A DNA stretch of 64,000 nt, taken from assembly GCF_000807855.2 (NCBI RefSeq), contig NZ_JRYR02000001.1:2166368-2230367 (forward strand), read 5' to 3'. Origin of the DNA: Flammeovirga pacifica (lineage in GTDB: Bacteria > Bacteroidota > Bacteroidia > Cytophagales > Flammeovirgaceae). The notes under the pieces were generated by a model. The model saw nothing but the letters and a program-made list of their open reading frames with translations, was not told where the DNA came from and did not search any database. Positions 19,232-26,462 of this stretch are shown here, piece after piece. How positions within the stretch are numbered: position 1 is the first letter of the stretch; each line of letters opens with the position of its first letter. Position numbers and translations under genes: made by a program.

Positions 19232-19525
19232 ATGTCAACAAGAACTTGTCCTAGATGTAAAGGTAGAATACCTGATGCTGAATTTGTTTCTCACTTAGTT
19301 CGATGTGGAGGAAGTGGATCTGTAGTCACTTCAGAAGTAGAAGCATCAGTAGCTAGAGAGAAAAAAAACAAAGAGAACAAGAAAAAAGCTACTGCTGGTA
19401 GAAGAAAAGCAGCTCCTAAAAAAATAGTAACAGCTGATATGGAAAAGCTGATGGAAAAATTTAAAATGTCGACAGAAGACGCAGAGGTTTTTTTACAGCA
19501 AAATCCTAATTACTTTAACAAGTAA
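19232..19525 (+). CDS. Small C2HC zinc-finger-like protein with a lysine-rich tail
   Basis: A 97-residue protein starting MSTRTCPRC. Residues 6-24 hold CPRC, then H and C (SHLVRCGG), a C2HC-type metal site. A lysine/alanine-rich stretch follows (about 45-68, including KKKATAGRRK), then a short helical C-terminus ending PNYFNK. The charge suggests nucleic-acid contact, but no function is recognised. It is a single gene with its own -7 box upstream and a perfect terminator 46 bases downstream. A longer start at 19154 would add a hydrophobic, non-conserved-looking leader and is rejected. Confidence 0.65.
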   Translation: MSTRTCPRCKGRIPDAEFVSHLVRCGGSGSVVTSEVEASVAREKKNKENKKKATAGRRKAAPKKIVTADMEKLMEKFKMSTEDAEVFLQQNPNYFNK

Positions 19526-19571
19526 TACAATTATTCCTATCAACTAACTTATAAGTTGATCTTCTCACTAA

Positions 19572-19613
19572 GCCTGAATTATAATATAAATATTATAATT
19601 CAGGCTTTTTTTT
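19572..19613 (+). terminator. Perfect 15-bp terminator hairpin
   Basis: GCCTGAATTATAATA pairs without mismatch to its complement across a TAAA loop and is followed by eight T. Confidence 0.92.
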
Positions 19614-19797
19614 GATACTTCACAAAACATAATTAGTTGAATTTTAAAAAATAAATTTTATCTTACCAACTGATGATCAAACATTTGAAACTAACATTAC
19701 CCTTTTCTCTTTTCAATTTTTGGCAGACTAATCATCAAAACATATATCTATTTCTCCCCTTTATGGGCAAAAAACAACTATTTAACTTTTTAATGAA

Positions 19798-20847
19798 ATG
19801 AAATTAACAACACAAAGTATCATTGTACTCTCTTTACTATTATTTTGTTCTATCGTTGGTTATTCTCAGGATATACAAAAAGAAAATGTAAAAATTAATT
19901 ACATCCATTTACCTGAAAATCCTCTACCTTCTACGATCAAATCGTATTCGAAGAAAATTACGCTTCCAAAATCCTTTTATGATGGAAGTAAAAAAGAATA
20001 TGTAGAAAAAAGATTAAATGAGGTGACCTCTATCGCAGGGTTTAAAGAAGATCCTACAGCACTTCATTTTCATATTGAAGTTGAAGTACATAATTTTAAA
20101 CATCATGAGTTTAAAGAAAAAATAAGCGAAAAAATAAAAGTCATAGAAGGCAAACAAATGAAGTTCAACTATTATAATTATGAGCTTTCTTATAAAATGC
20201 CCGTATTTTTCCAGGTAATCATTCAAGGAAAAAAAATACGATCGGGGTACTTAAAAAACTCAAATCACTATGTTTCGGTGTCTACCCCTCTTCTTAGATC
20301 GGCAGCAGAAAGAGAAATTTGGAAAAAAGAATACAGTGAAGACTTTATTAATACATTAAGAAAAAAAGAATTTGAAAGACATTGTAATGAAATTCAAGAC
20401 TTTCTTGAGACTAATTATGCTTATAGAACAATTACAACGTATGCACCTATTTTACATTTAGAATCCACTAAAAAAAGAAATTATACAGACTACAATACTA
20501 TTTGTAAGGAGATGAAAGCTGCTTTAGAACTAATAGAAGCAAAAAAAGGACATTCAGGAGCTGATTTTGATTTTAAAGCCAAACAAGTGATCGCTCAATT
20601 CAAAACCTTACTAAAAAATGTAGATTTTAATGATAAGAAAGCACTATACAACAGAGAAGTAAGTGCCTATATTGTAACAAACATAGGAATGCTATCCTAT
20701 TGGCTTAATGATTTTAATACCTCTTATGAATGTTTAAAATACGCTCAGGTGCATCAAGTCAAGGATGTTAATATTGAAGAATATAAAAGTAAAATAAAAA
20801 GTAGGAACGAGAAACTAGAAAAGTTTAGAGCTTCTATTATTCAATAA
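19798..20847 (+). CDS. Secreted protein of unknown function, paralogue of the protein at 24279
   Basis: A 349-residue protein with a signal peptide (about 1-23, ending VGYSQ) and no recognised domain. It matches the protein encoded at 24279-25316 along its whole length: both start the mature part with LQKE/IQKENVK, share NP(L/V)PS.I..YS, a GYLKNS/GYANNS turn, FL..NYA, FKNKKALYN-like and AYI..NIG..S/AF segments, and end ASIIQ/ASIVQ. The C-terminal part (YIVTNIGMLSYWLNDF..SYECLKYA) resembles a TPR-like helical hairpin. Probably periplasmic. It is expressed alone: terminators flank it on both sides. The family looks lineage-specific, but that needs a database search. Confidence 0.8.
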   Translation: MKLTTQSIIVLSLLLFCSIVGYSQDIQKENVKINYIHLPENPLPSTIKSYSKKITLPKSFYDGSKKEYVEKRLNEVTSIAGFKEDPTALHFHIEVEVHNFKHHEFKEKISEKIKVIEGKQMKFNYYNYELSYKMPVFFQVIIQGKKIRSGYLKNSNHYVSVSTPLLRSAAEREIWKKEYSEDFINTLRKKEFERHCNEIQDFLETNYAYRTITTYAPILHLESTKKRNYTDYNTICKEMKAALELIEAKKGHSGADFDFKAKQVIAQFKTLLKNVDFNDKKALYNREVSAYIVTNIGMLSYWLNDFNTSYECLKYAQVHQVKDVNIEEYKSKIKSRNEKLEKFRASIIQ

Positions 20848-20857
20848 CTTAAACATT

Positions 20858-20889
20858 AAACCCATGATACATTCGTGGGTTTTGTTTTT
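20858..20889 (+). terminator. Terminator after the secreted protein gene
   Basis: AAACCCATGA and TCGTGGGTTT form a 10-bp stem with one G-T pair, followed by TGTTTTTA. It lies between convergent genes and ends 15 bases before the lrp stop codon. Confidence 0.7.
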
Positions 20890-20903
20890 ATAGATATGAT
20901 CAA

Positions 20904-21362
20904 TTATCTATCAATGGGTATTTGATAACTCTGCTTAATTTCTCCCATGACAAAAGTACTGTGAGCACTTCCAATATTTTCTACCTCTCCCAACCTGTTC
21001 AAAACAAAATCTTGATAAGCTTTCATATCTTTTACCATCACTTTTAGTAGAAAATCATAATCTCCAGAAATGTTATAGCATTCTACCACCTCCTCTAAAG
21101 CTGTAATGTCATTCACAAATTGATGACCAACAATCTTTGAGTGCTCCTTTAAGGTGACATTACAAAACACAATTAAATCTCTATCTAATTTTTCTCTATC
21201 AAGAATAGCCACATATTTCTTAATTATCCTTTCCCTTTCCATCTTTTTGATCCGTTCATATACAGGAGTATTTGAAAGGTGAATGCGTTTTGCAATTTCT
21301 TTTGTTGTCATGTTGCCATCCTCTTGAAGTAACCTCAAGATTTTTTTATCGATCTGATCCAT
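20904..21362 (-). CDS. Lrp/AsnC family transcriptional regulator
   Basis: A 152-residue protein of normal Lrp/AsnC length. The N-terminal winged helix-turn-helix is clear: LDQIDKKIL-type start, DGNMTTKEIAKRIHLS and TPVYERIKKME. The C-terminal RAM (ligand-binding) domain contains VVECYNISGDYDFLLKV, the usual place for amino-acid effector binding and octamer assembly. It is divergent from metE with 166 bases between start codons, so control of metE by methionine or another amino acid is a reasonable inference. No palindromic Lrp site could be fixed by eye. Confidence 0.9.
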   Translation of the reverse strand: MDQIDKKILRLLQEDGNMTTKEIAKRIHLSNTPVYERIKKMERERIIKKYVAILDREKLDRDLIVFCNVTLKEHSKIVGHQFVNDITALEEVVECYNISGDYDFLLKVMVKDMKAYQDFVLNRLGEVENIGSAHSTFVMGEIKQSYQIPIDR

Positions 21363-21495
21363 TTTTCTAAAGAAATATTTTCTGATAATCTATTTAAACC
21401 AACCAGTAAATAGAATAATTAACTAACAACATTACTTATTGAAGTTTTATAATCCAAATAAATAAAATCATACCTAGTAAATTTTCTACTCAACA

Positions 21496-21503
21496 TATCT
21501 TTG
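21496..21503 (+). promoter_or_regulatory. -7 box TATCTTTG of metE
   Basis: Exact match to TAnnTTTG followed by CAG, about 25 bases before the metE ATG. The resulting leader is too short to hold a riboswitch. Confidence 0.55.
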
Positions 21504-21528
21504 CAGAGAACTTTTAACTATTTACTCT

Positions 21529-23847
21529 ATGAAAACTAGAAACTTCGGGTTCCCAAGAATTGGAGCTAAAAGAGAACTAAAAAAAGCACTTGAACAGTTT
21601 TGGTCAAAAGAAATTGAAGCTGAAAAGCTACTACAAATAAGCAGAGATATCAGAAAGAAAAACTGGCAAGCTCAATCGATTTTAGATGATATTCCCTCTA
21701 ACGACTTTTCTTTTTATGATCAGATTCTTGATTTGATTTATACATTCAATTGTTTACCAAAGAGGTTCAAAAACCTTCAAAAACAAGAAAACTTATCAGA
21801 TCTAGAATTGTATTTTGCTCTAGCTAGAGGCTTTCAAAATGAAATCTCAGATGTAAAAGCCATGGAAATGACAAAATGGTTTGACACTAATTATCATTTT
21901 ATTGTACCAGAACTTTACACTAATACATCGTTTAGCTTGGGTAAAACGATTAAAATTGTGGAAGAATATAAAGAAGCAAAAGAAAATGGCTTTAATACTC
22001 TGCCTAATATTGTGGGACCTGTAACCTTTCTTTGGATAGGAAAAGAAATTGATAAGGGTTTCCATCGTTTAGACCTTATCGATTCACTTCTTCCTATTTA
22101 TACACAAATCATTCAAAAACTAATTGATGAGGGAGCTACAAAAATACAATTTGATGAACCTTGTCTTGCGTTAGATGAAAACCCTTTGATACAAACTTGT
22201 ATTCAAAAAGTCTATCAGAAGTTAACTACCGATTTTCCTCAATTACAAATTACTTTAGGAAATTATTTCGATTGTTATGGAGCAAATTTGGACACAGTGC
22301 TTCAACTCCCCATTCATACCTTACACTTAGATTTAGTTCGATGTGGTGAACAAATCAATGATATTTTAAATCATCCAAAACTGAACAACGACATACATTT
22401 ATCCTTAGGTATTATTGATGGAAGAAATGTTTGGAAAAATGACTACAAAAAATCATTGGAGATCATCAATAAAGTAGTGCATACATTAGGGAAAGACCGC
22501 CTTATCCTCTCGCCTTCTTGTTCCCTACTCCATAGTCCTATTGATATAAATTTAGAAGATGAACATTCAAAAATACATCCTGAGGTTAAACCTTGGCTAA
22601 GTTTTGCTCATCAAAAAATTGAAGAGCTTAATGAATTAAAACTATTAGCTTCAGAAAAAGAGGCCTCCCAACATCCCTTATATATTCGTAATCAAATTGA
22701 CATTCAATCAAGAGTTTCATCAGAATTAGTGAATAACTCTAGCGTAAAAAATAGAGTTCAAAATCTTACTAATGATGATACACAAAGAACAAATGATTTC
22801 AAGGTTAGAAAAATTAAGCAATCTATTGCTTTGCAATTGCCTTTACTTCCTACTACAAGTATCGGTTCTCTACCTCAAACGAAAGAAGTTAGAAAAAATA
22901 GAAGCTTATATAAAAGAAAAAAACTCACAGAAGAACAGTATTCTAATTATATCCAAAATGAAATAAAAGAATCTATCCGTTTTCAAGAAGCTATTGATAT
23001 GGATGTTTTAGTTCATGGTGAATTTGAAAGAAATGATATGGTAGAATTCTTTGGTGAACAATTAGATGGATTTACATTTACAAGTCATGGATGGGTACAA
23101 AGTTTTGGTTCTAGATACGTAAAACCTCCAATTATTTATGGTGACGTTCATAGGGGAAAAGCGATGACTGTGAAAGAGAGTGCTTACGCTCAAAGCCTAA
23201 CAAAAAAACCTGTAAAAGGGATGTTAACTGGACCTGTAACTATACTCCAATGGTCTTTTGTACGAGATGATCAACCCCGAGAACACACTTGCCAACAAAT
23301 AAGTTTAGCTATTCGTGATGAGGTTACTGATTTAGAAGAAGCTGGATTAAAGGTGATACAAATTGATGAACCTGCCTTTAGAGAAGGGCTTCCACTTAGA
23401 AAATCGGATTGGAAAGGTTATTTACAATGGGCAGTAAACGCTTTTAAAATTGCAAGTTGTGGAGTAAAAGATGAAACACAGGTTCATACTCATATGTGCT
23501 ATTCAAAATTCAATGATATCATCAAGTCTATCGCGGCTATGGATGCTGATGTGATCACTATTGAGTGTTCTCGTTCTCAACTACACTTACTAAATGCCTT
23601 TTCAGACTTTAAATATCCTAATGAAATTGGGCCAGGTATTTATGACATTCATTCCCCTAATGTTCCTTCAATTTATGATATGTTGGACTTTATCAACAAA
23701 GCTAAAATTAAAATACCTTTAGAACAATTATGGGTTAATCCAGATTGTGGACTAAAAACTAGAGGTTGGGCAGAAACAAAAACTGCTCTTGAAGCAATGG
23801 TTAGCGCCACAAAAAAAGCTAGGGAATTATTTATTGAAAAAGTATAA
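21529..23847 (+). CDS. metE: MetE: cobalamin-independent methionine synthase
   Basis: A 772-residue enzyme, standard length, that transfers the methyl group of 5-methyltetrahydropteroyl-polyglutamate to homocysteine. The N-terminus NFGFPRIGAKRELK is typical. The catalytic zinc ligands are present at spacings equal to E. coli MetE: H655 and C657 in HTHMCY, the glutamate of IECSRSQ near 679, and C740 in NPDCGLKTRGW. The two-barrel layout is complete, with the second half starting at about LPTTSIGSLPQT (residue 443). It is transcribed away from an Lrp/AsnC regulator and ends in its own terminator. No B12 riboswitch precedes it, unlike nrdD 3 kb downstream. Confidence 0.97.
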   Translation: MKTRNFGFPRIGAKRELKKALEQFWSKEIEAEKLLQISRDIRKKNWQAQSILDDIPSNDFSFYDQILDLIYTFNCLPKRFKNLQKQENLSDLELYFALARGFQNEISDVKAMEMTKWFDTNYHFIVPELYTNTSFSLGKTIKIVEEYKEAKENGFNTLPNIVGPVTFLWIGKEIDKGFHRLDLIDSLLPIYTQIIQKLIDEGATKIQFDEPCLALDENPLIQTCIQKVYQKLTTDFPQLQITLGNYFDCYGANLDTVLQLPIHTLHLDLVRCGEQINDILNHPKLNNDIHLSLGIIDGRNVWKNDYKKSLEIINKVVHTLGKDRLILSPSCSLLHSPIDINLEDEHSKIHPEVKPWLSFAHQKIEELNELKLLASEKEASQHPLYIRNQIDIQSRVSSELVNNSSVKNRVQNLTNDDTQRTNDFKVRKIKQSIALQLPLLPTTSIGSLPQTKEVRKNRSLYKRKKLTEEQYSNYIQNEIKESIRFQEAIDMDVLVHGEFERNDMVEFFGEQLDGFTFTSHGWVQSFGSRYVKPPIIYGDVHRGKAMTVKESAYAQSLTKKPVKGMLTGPVTILQWSFVRDDQPREHTCQQISLAIRDEVTDLEEAGLKVIQIDEPAFREGLPLRKSDWKGYLQWAVNAFKIASCGVKDETQVHTHMCYSKFNDIIKSIAAMDADVITIECSRSQLHLLNAFSDFKYPNEIGPGIYDIHSPNVPSIYDMLDFINKAKIKIPLEQLWVNPDCGLKTRGWAETKTALEAMVSATKKARELFIEKV

Positions 23848-23856
23848 TTTATTAAT

Positions 23857-23898
23857 AAGGGTTGTCTCATTCATGCATGAGATGACCTTTATTTATTC
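23857..23898 (+). terminator. Terminator of metE
   Basis: AAGGGTTGTCTCAT pairs with ATGAGATGACCTT (one bulge, two G-T pairs), followed by a T-rich stretch TATTTATTC. Confidence 0.6.
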
Positions 23899-24113
23899 AA
23901 AATAAGTATTAGTTAGGCTTTAAATGTCTTTGTATTACTGTCTAATTAGTTGGATTTATTTAACATTTCGTTTATTAAAAAGAAAATGACTCATTCCTAC
24001 CAAAAACTGAACTATAAAAACTGTCTTAAACTAAGATATATGAGCCATAACATTACAAATTAACATTTCCAATATAAATATATTTATTTTTTATAGAAAT
24101 ATTGTATTAAATG

Positions 24114-24145
24114 TTTGCAACAAAAAAATACATTTTTTTAATTTG
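24114..24145 (+). promoter_or_regulatory. Promoter of the 24279 gene
   Basis: TTTG at 24114 and TTAATTTG at 24138 (one base off TAnnTTTG) are 20 bases apart, the expected Bacteroidota spacing. It gives a leader of about 125 bases. The rest of 23899-24113 is AT-rich with no gene seen. Confidence 0.45.
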
Positions 24146-24220
24146 TGACGCTCTTAAAAAAAGCAAACATAAAACAGACATATACAAATTATTGTAAATT
24201 TTTTTTAAACATAAACTACT

Positions 24221-24251
24221 GTGCTAACTTTTTTGACTTTCTTGTTAGCAC
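24221..24251 (+). other. Inverted repeat in the 5' leader
   Basis: GTGCTAAC and GTTAGCAC are perfect complements around a 15-base T-rich loop, ending 27 bases before the ATG at 24279. It could fold in the mRNA leader or be a protein-binding site. Confidence 0.45.
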
Positions 24252-24278
24252 TGATTTTTCACTAATAATATATTCATA

Positions 24279-25316
24279 ATGAAAACTAGATTACTCAGCT
24301 TGGTCGCTTTGTTATTCATAACTTCTATGTCCTTTGCTCAAAATCTTCAAAAGGAAAAAGTGAAGGTGAAGTATATTGCATTGCCTTCTAACCCTGTTCC
24401 ATCTAACATCACTACTTACTCAAGAAGAGTTCAATTACCTTCTTCTATTGCGGATGGTAGTAGTAGAAGTACTGTAGAAAGTAGACTTAAAAGTGTTGCT
24501 TCTATTCCTGGTTTTGAATTATCAGAAGATGCGAATGACTTAAAAGTGTATGTACGTTCTTCAAACTTCTATAATAGAAATTTTGAATCAAGAACAGTTG
24601 AAGTAGAAGAAAAAAGAGGTGAGGAAAAAGTAAAGGTTAAATATTACGTTTACGATGTTGAATTCAAAATGCCTATCTACTATGAAATTACTCTAAAAGG
24701 AGAAACAGTTTCATCTGGATATGCAAACAACTCAAATGATTACAAAAAGAAAACTACTCAAAGATTTAAAACAACATCAGAAAGATACGAGTGGTACAAA
24801 GCAAAGAAATCAGAATACCTAAAAGGTATTAGAGAAAGTGAATTTAGTGCAAACACTGGTGTAATTCAGTCTTTTTTAACAAAGAACTACGCTTTTCTTA
24901 ATAAAGAATTTAATGTTCCTGTTGCCTTCGTAAAAACTACGAAAAAGAAAAATTACGATGAGTTAAATGCTATATCTACCAAAATGGTAAATGCACTGAA
25001 TCTTGTTGTTGCTGAAAGAGGTACTTGTGGAAAAGCATACAATGACGCTGCTGCTAAAGTAATTGAAGAATTTTCTGCTTTATTAGAAAAAGTTGACTTC
25101 AAGAACAAAAAAGCACTTTACAACAAAAAAGTAGGTGCTTACATTGCTGCTAACATTGGTATTCTTGCATTTTTCCAAAATGATTTCGAAAAAGCAACTG
25201 AAATGTTACAATTAGCTGACTCTTATTCTAAGAAAAGCTTTATTGATGAGTACAAAAAGCAAATTGGTGGTAGAGCTGCTAGAGTTGAGAAATACCAAGC
25301 TTCTATTGTACAATAA
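24279..25316 (+). CDS. Secreted protein of unknown function, paralogue of the protein at 19798
   Basis: A 345-residue protein with a signal peptide (about 1-20, ending SMSFAQ). No known domain is recognised. It is a full-length paralogue of the protein at 19798-20847. The middle is rich in lysine and glutamate (VEVEEKRGEEKVKVKYY); the C-terminal part has AYIAANIGILAFFQNDF followed by KATEMLQLA, which resembles one TPR-like helical pair. Codons are more regular and the leader longer than for the paralogue, which may mean stronger expression. A small lipoprotein gene follows after 46 bases with no terminator between, so the two are probably co-transcribed. Confidence 0.82.
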   Translation: MKTRLLSLVALLFITSMSFAQNLQKEKVKVKYIALPSNPVPSNITTYSRRVQLPSSIADGSSRSTVESRLKSVASIPGFELSEDANDLKVYVRSSNFYNRNFESRTVEVEEKRGEEKVKVKYYVYDVEFKMPIYYEITLKGETVSSGYANNSNDYKKKTTQRFKTTSERYEWYKAKKSEYLKGIRESEFSANTGVIQSFLTKNYAFLNKEFNVPVAFVKTTKKKNYDELNAISTKMVNALNLVVAERGTCGKAYNDAAAKVIEEFSALLEKVDFKNKKALYNKKVGAYIAANIGILAFFQNDFEKATEMLQLADSYSKKSFIDEYKKQIGGRAARVEKYQASIVQ

Positions 25317-25362
25317 TAAAGAATTAACAAACTATTTTTTTTAATTTATATTTTTTTTCAAA

Positions 25363-25854
25363 ATGAAAAACTTCAAACTATTTATTTTTTTATTGGCTTT
25401 GCCTCTAGTATTTACTTCTTGTTTCGATAGCGACGAAGAAGATTTAGAAGGTGTAGCAACTTTCTCTGACGTTGACGGTGTGAAAATTTATGCTGAATGG
25501 AAAACTGGAGACTTATCTTACTCAGAATCTATCGATGAAGAGCACCTTAGAGTTGTTATTTATCATGAAGATGACGAAATTTCTAGCAATGAATTTTCTG
25601 AAGAAGTAATTTCAGATTGGGCTGAATATCCATTAACACTTTCTAAAAACTTAAAAGATGGTGAATACACTATCAAAATTAAAAGTGGTTATGATACTTC
25701 AGATAGAACAGACTATACTGTATTCGTTAAAGGAAACTCTATTTCAAAAGCAGCTTACACTAAAGACGGATATTTCCTAGCAGGTGATTCATACTTAGAA
25801 GTAAAATCTTTTAAAATAGTGAAAAACGGTTCTAAGTACACTGTTTTTGATTAA
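25363..25854 (+). CDS. Small lipoprotein of unknown function
   Basis: A 163-residue protein with a lipoprotein signal peptide: MKNFKLF, a hydrophobic core and the lipobox LVFTSC with cysteine at about 20. The residues after the cysteine (FDSDEED) are acidic, a context linked in Bacteroidota to surface export of lipoproteins. The mature part looks beta-rich (VRVVIYHEDD, YTIKIKSGYD, DYTVFVKG), perhaps an immunoglobulin-like sandwich, but I recognise no family. It likely shares an mRNA with the secreted protein upstream; a terminator lies 110 bases downstream. Confidence 0.75.
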   Translation: MKNFKLFIFLLALPLVFTSCFDSDEEDLEGVATFSDVDGVKIYAEWKTGDLSYSESIDEEHLRVVIYHEDDEISSNEFSEEVISDWAEYPLTLSKNLKDGEYTIKIKSGYDTSDRTDYTVFVKGNSISKAAYTKDGYFLAGDSYLEVKSFKIVKNGSKYTVFD

Positions 25855-25963
25855 TTGAAACATGTAATAAACTTGTATTTTTTATTCGTCTTCATTTGAT
25901 GAGAATAAATAGATACAACTTATATACTATTCTTATAGTATTGATATTAGAATAAACCAAAAA

Positions 25964-26001
25964 GTAGAATTAAATCTTAGGATTTGATTCTACTTTTTTT
26001 A
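25964..26001 (+). terminator. Terminator after the lipoprotein gene
   Basis: GTAGAATTAAATC and GATTTGATTCTAC form a 13-bp stem with one mismatch and a TTAG loop, followed by seven T. Confidence 0.85.
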
Positions 26002-26089
26002 TTAAAAAAAACACATAAAAAACTCATTTCAAGCACCTTGTATTATCCAAATGAAAAGAAGATGATTGTCATCAATGCTTTTCAATTTC

Positions 26090-26345
26090 ACATCATGCAA
26101 ATTAGAAGTGCATGGTGCCAAAATGGAATAACAGGGAATCTAGTGAGAATCTAGAACTATACTCGTAGCTGTATCACACTCATTATTTCACTTAAAAAAT
26201 GGGCTATATGTTTACATTAATGCTCCACTATTTTAAGTGATAAAAATTGAGACTCCATTGCTTTCTTTCTTGATAATTTATCTATCAAGTGATAAGTGAG
26301 AAGGACAATTTTTAAGAGTCAAGTCAGAAGACCTACCAAGCAAAT
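26090..26345 (+). promoter_or_regulatory. Cobalamin (B12) riboswitch upstream of nrdD
   Basis: The conserved core of the cobalamin riboswitch (Rfam RF00174) is visible in order: GGTGCC at 26114, GGGAA at 26134, a TCTAG/CTAGA hairpin, the CGTAGCTGTA segment (B12-box-like, consensus CGCAACTGTA) near 26164, a peripheral TCACTTAAAA...TTTTAAGTGA helix, and the 3' block GTCAAGTCAGAAGACCTACC at 26318-26337. It lies 118 bases before the nrdD ATG, so B12 probably lowers nrdD expression. No clear terminator or sequestering helix was identified in 26346-26462, so the switching mode is open. Confidence 0.88.
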
Positions 26346-26462
26346 GAAACCACCGACTTCGAGTTAAAGTCTAAGTTTTCAGCGATAATCGAAGTTATGA
26401 TCATCGTTGCTGCACTTCCTACAAATGCGCCTTGTGTTTTGTATAAATAAAAATCAAAAGAC

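Noticed and set aside
21363-21528. SAM or B12 riboswitch before metE
   Set aside because: The leader after the -7 box is about 20 bases, and no conserved core was seen.
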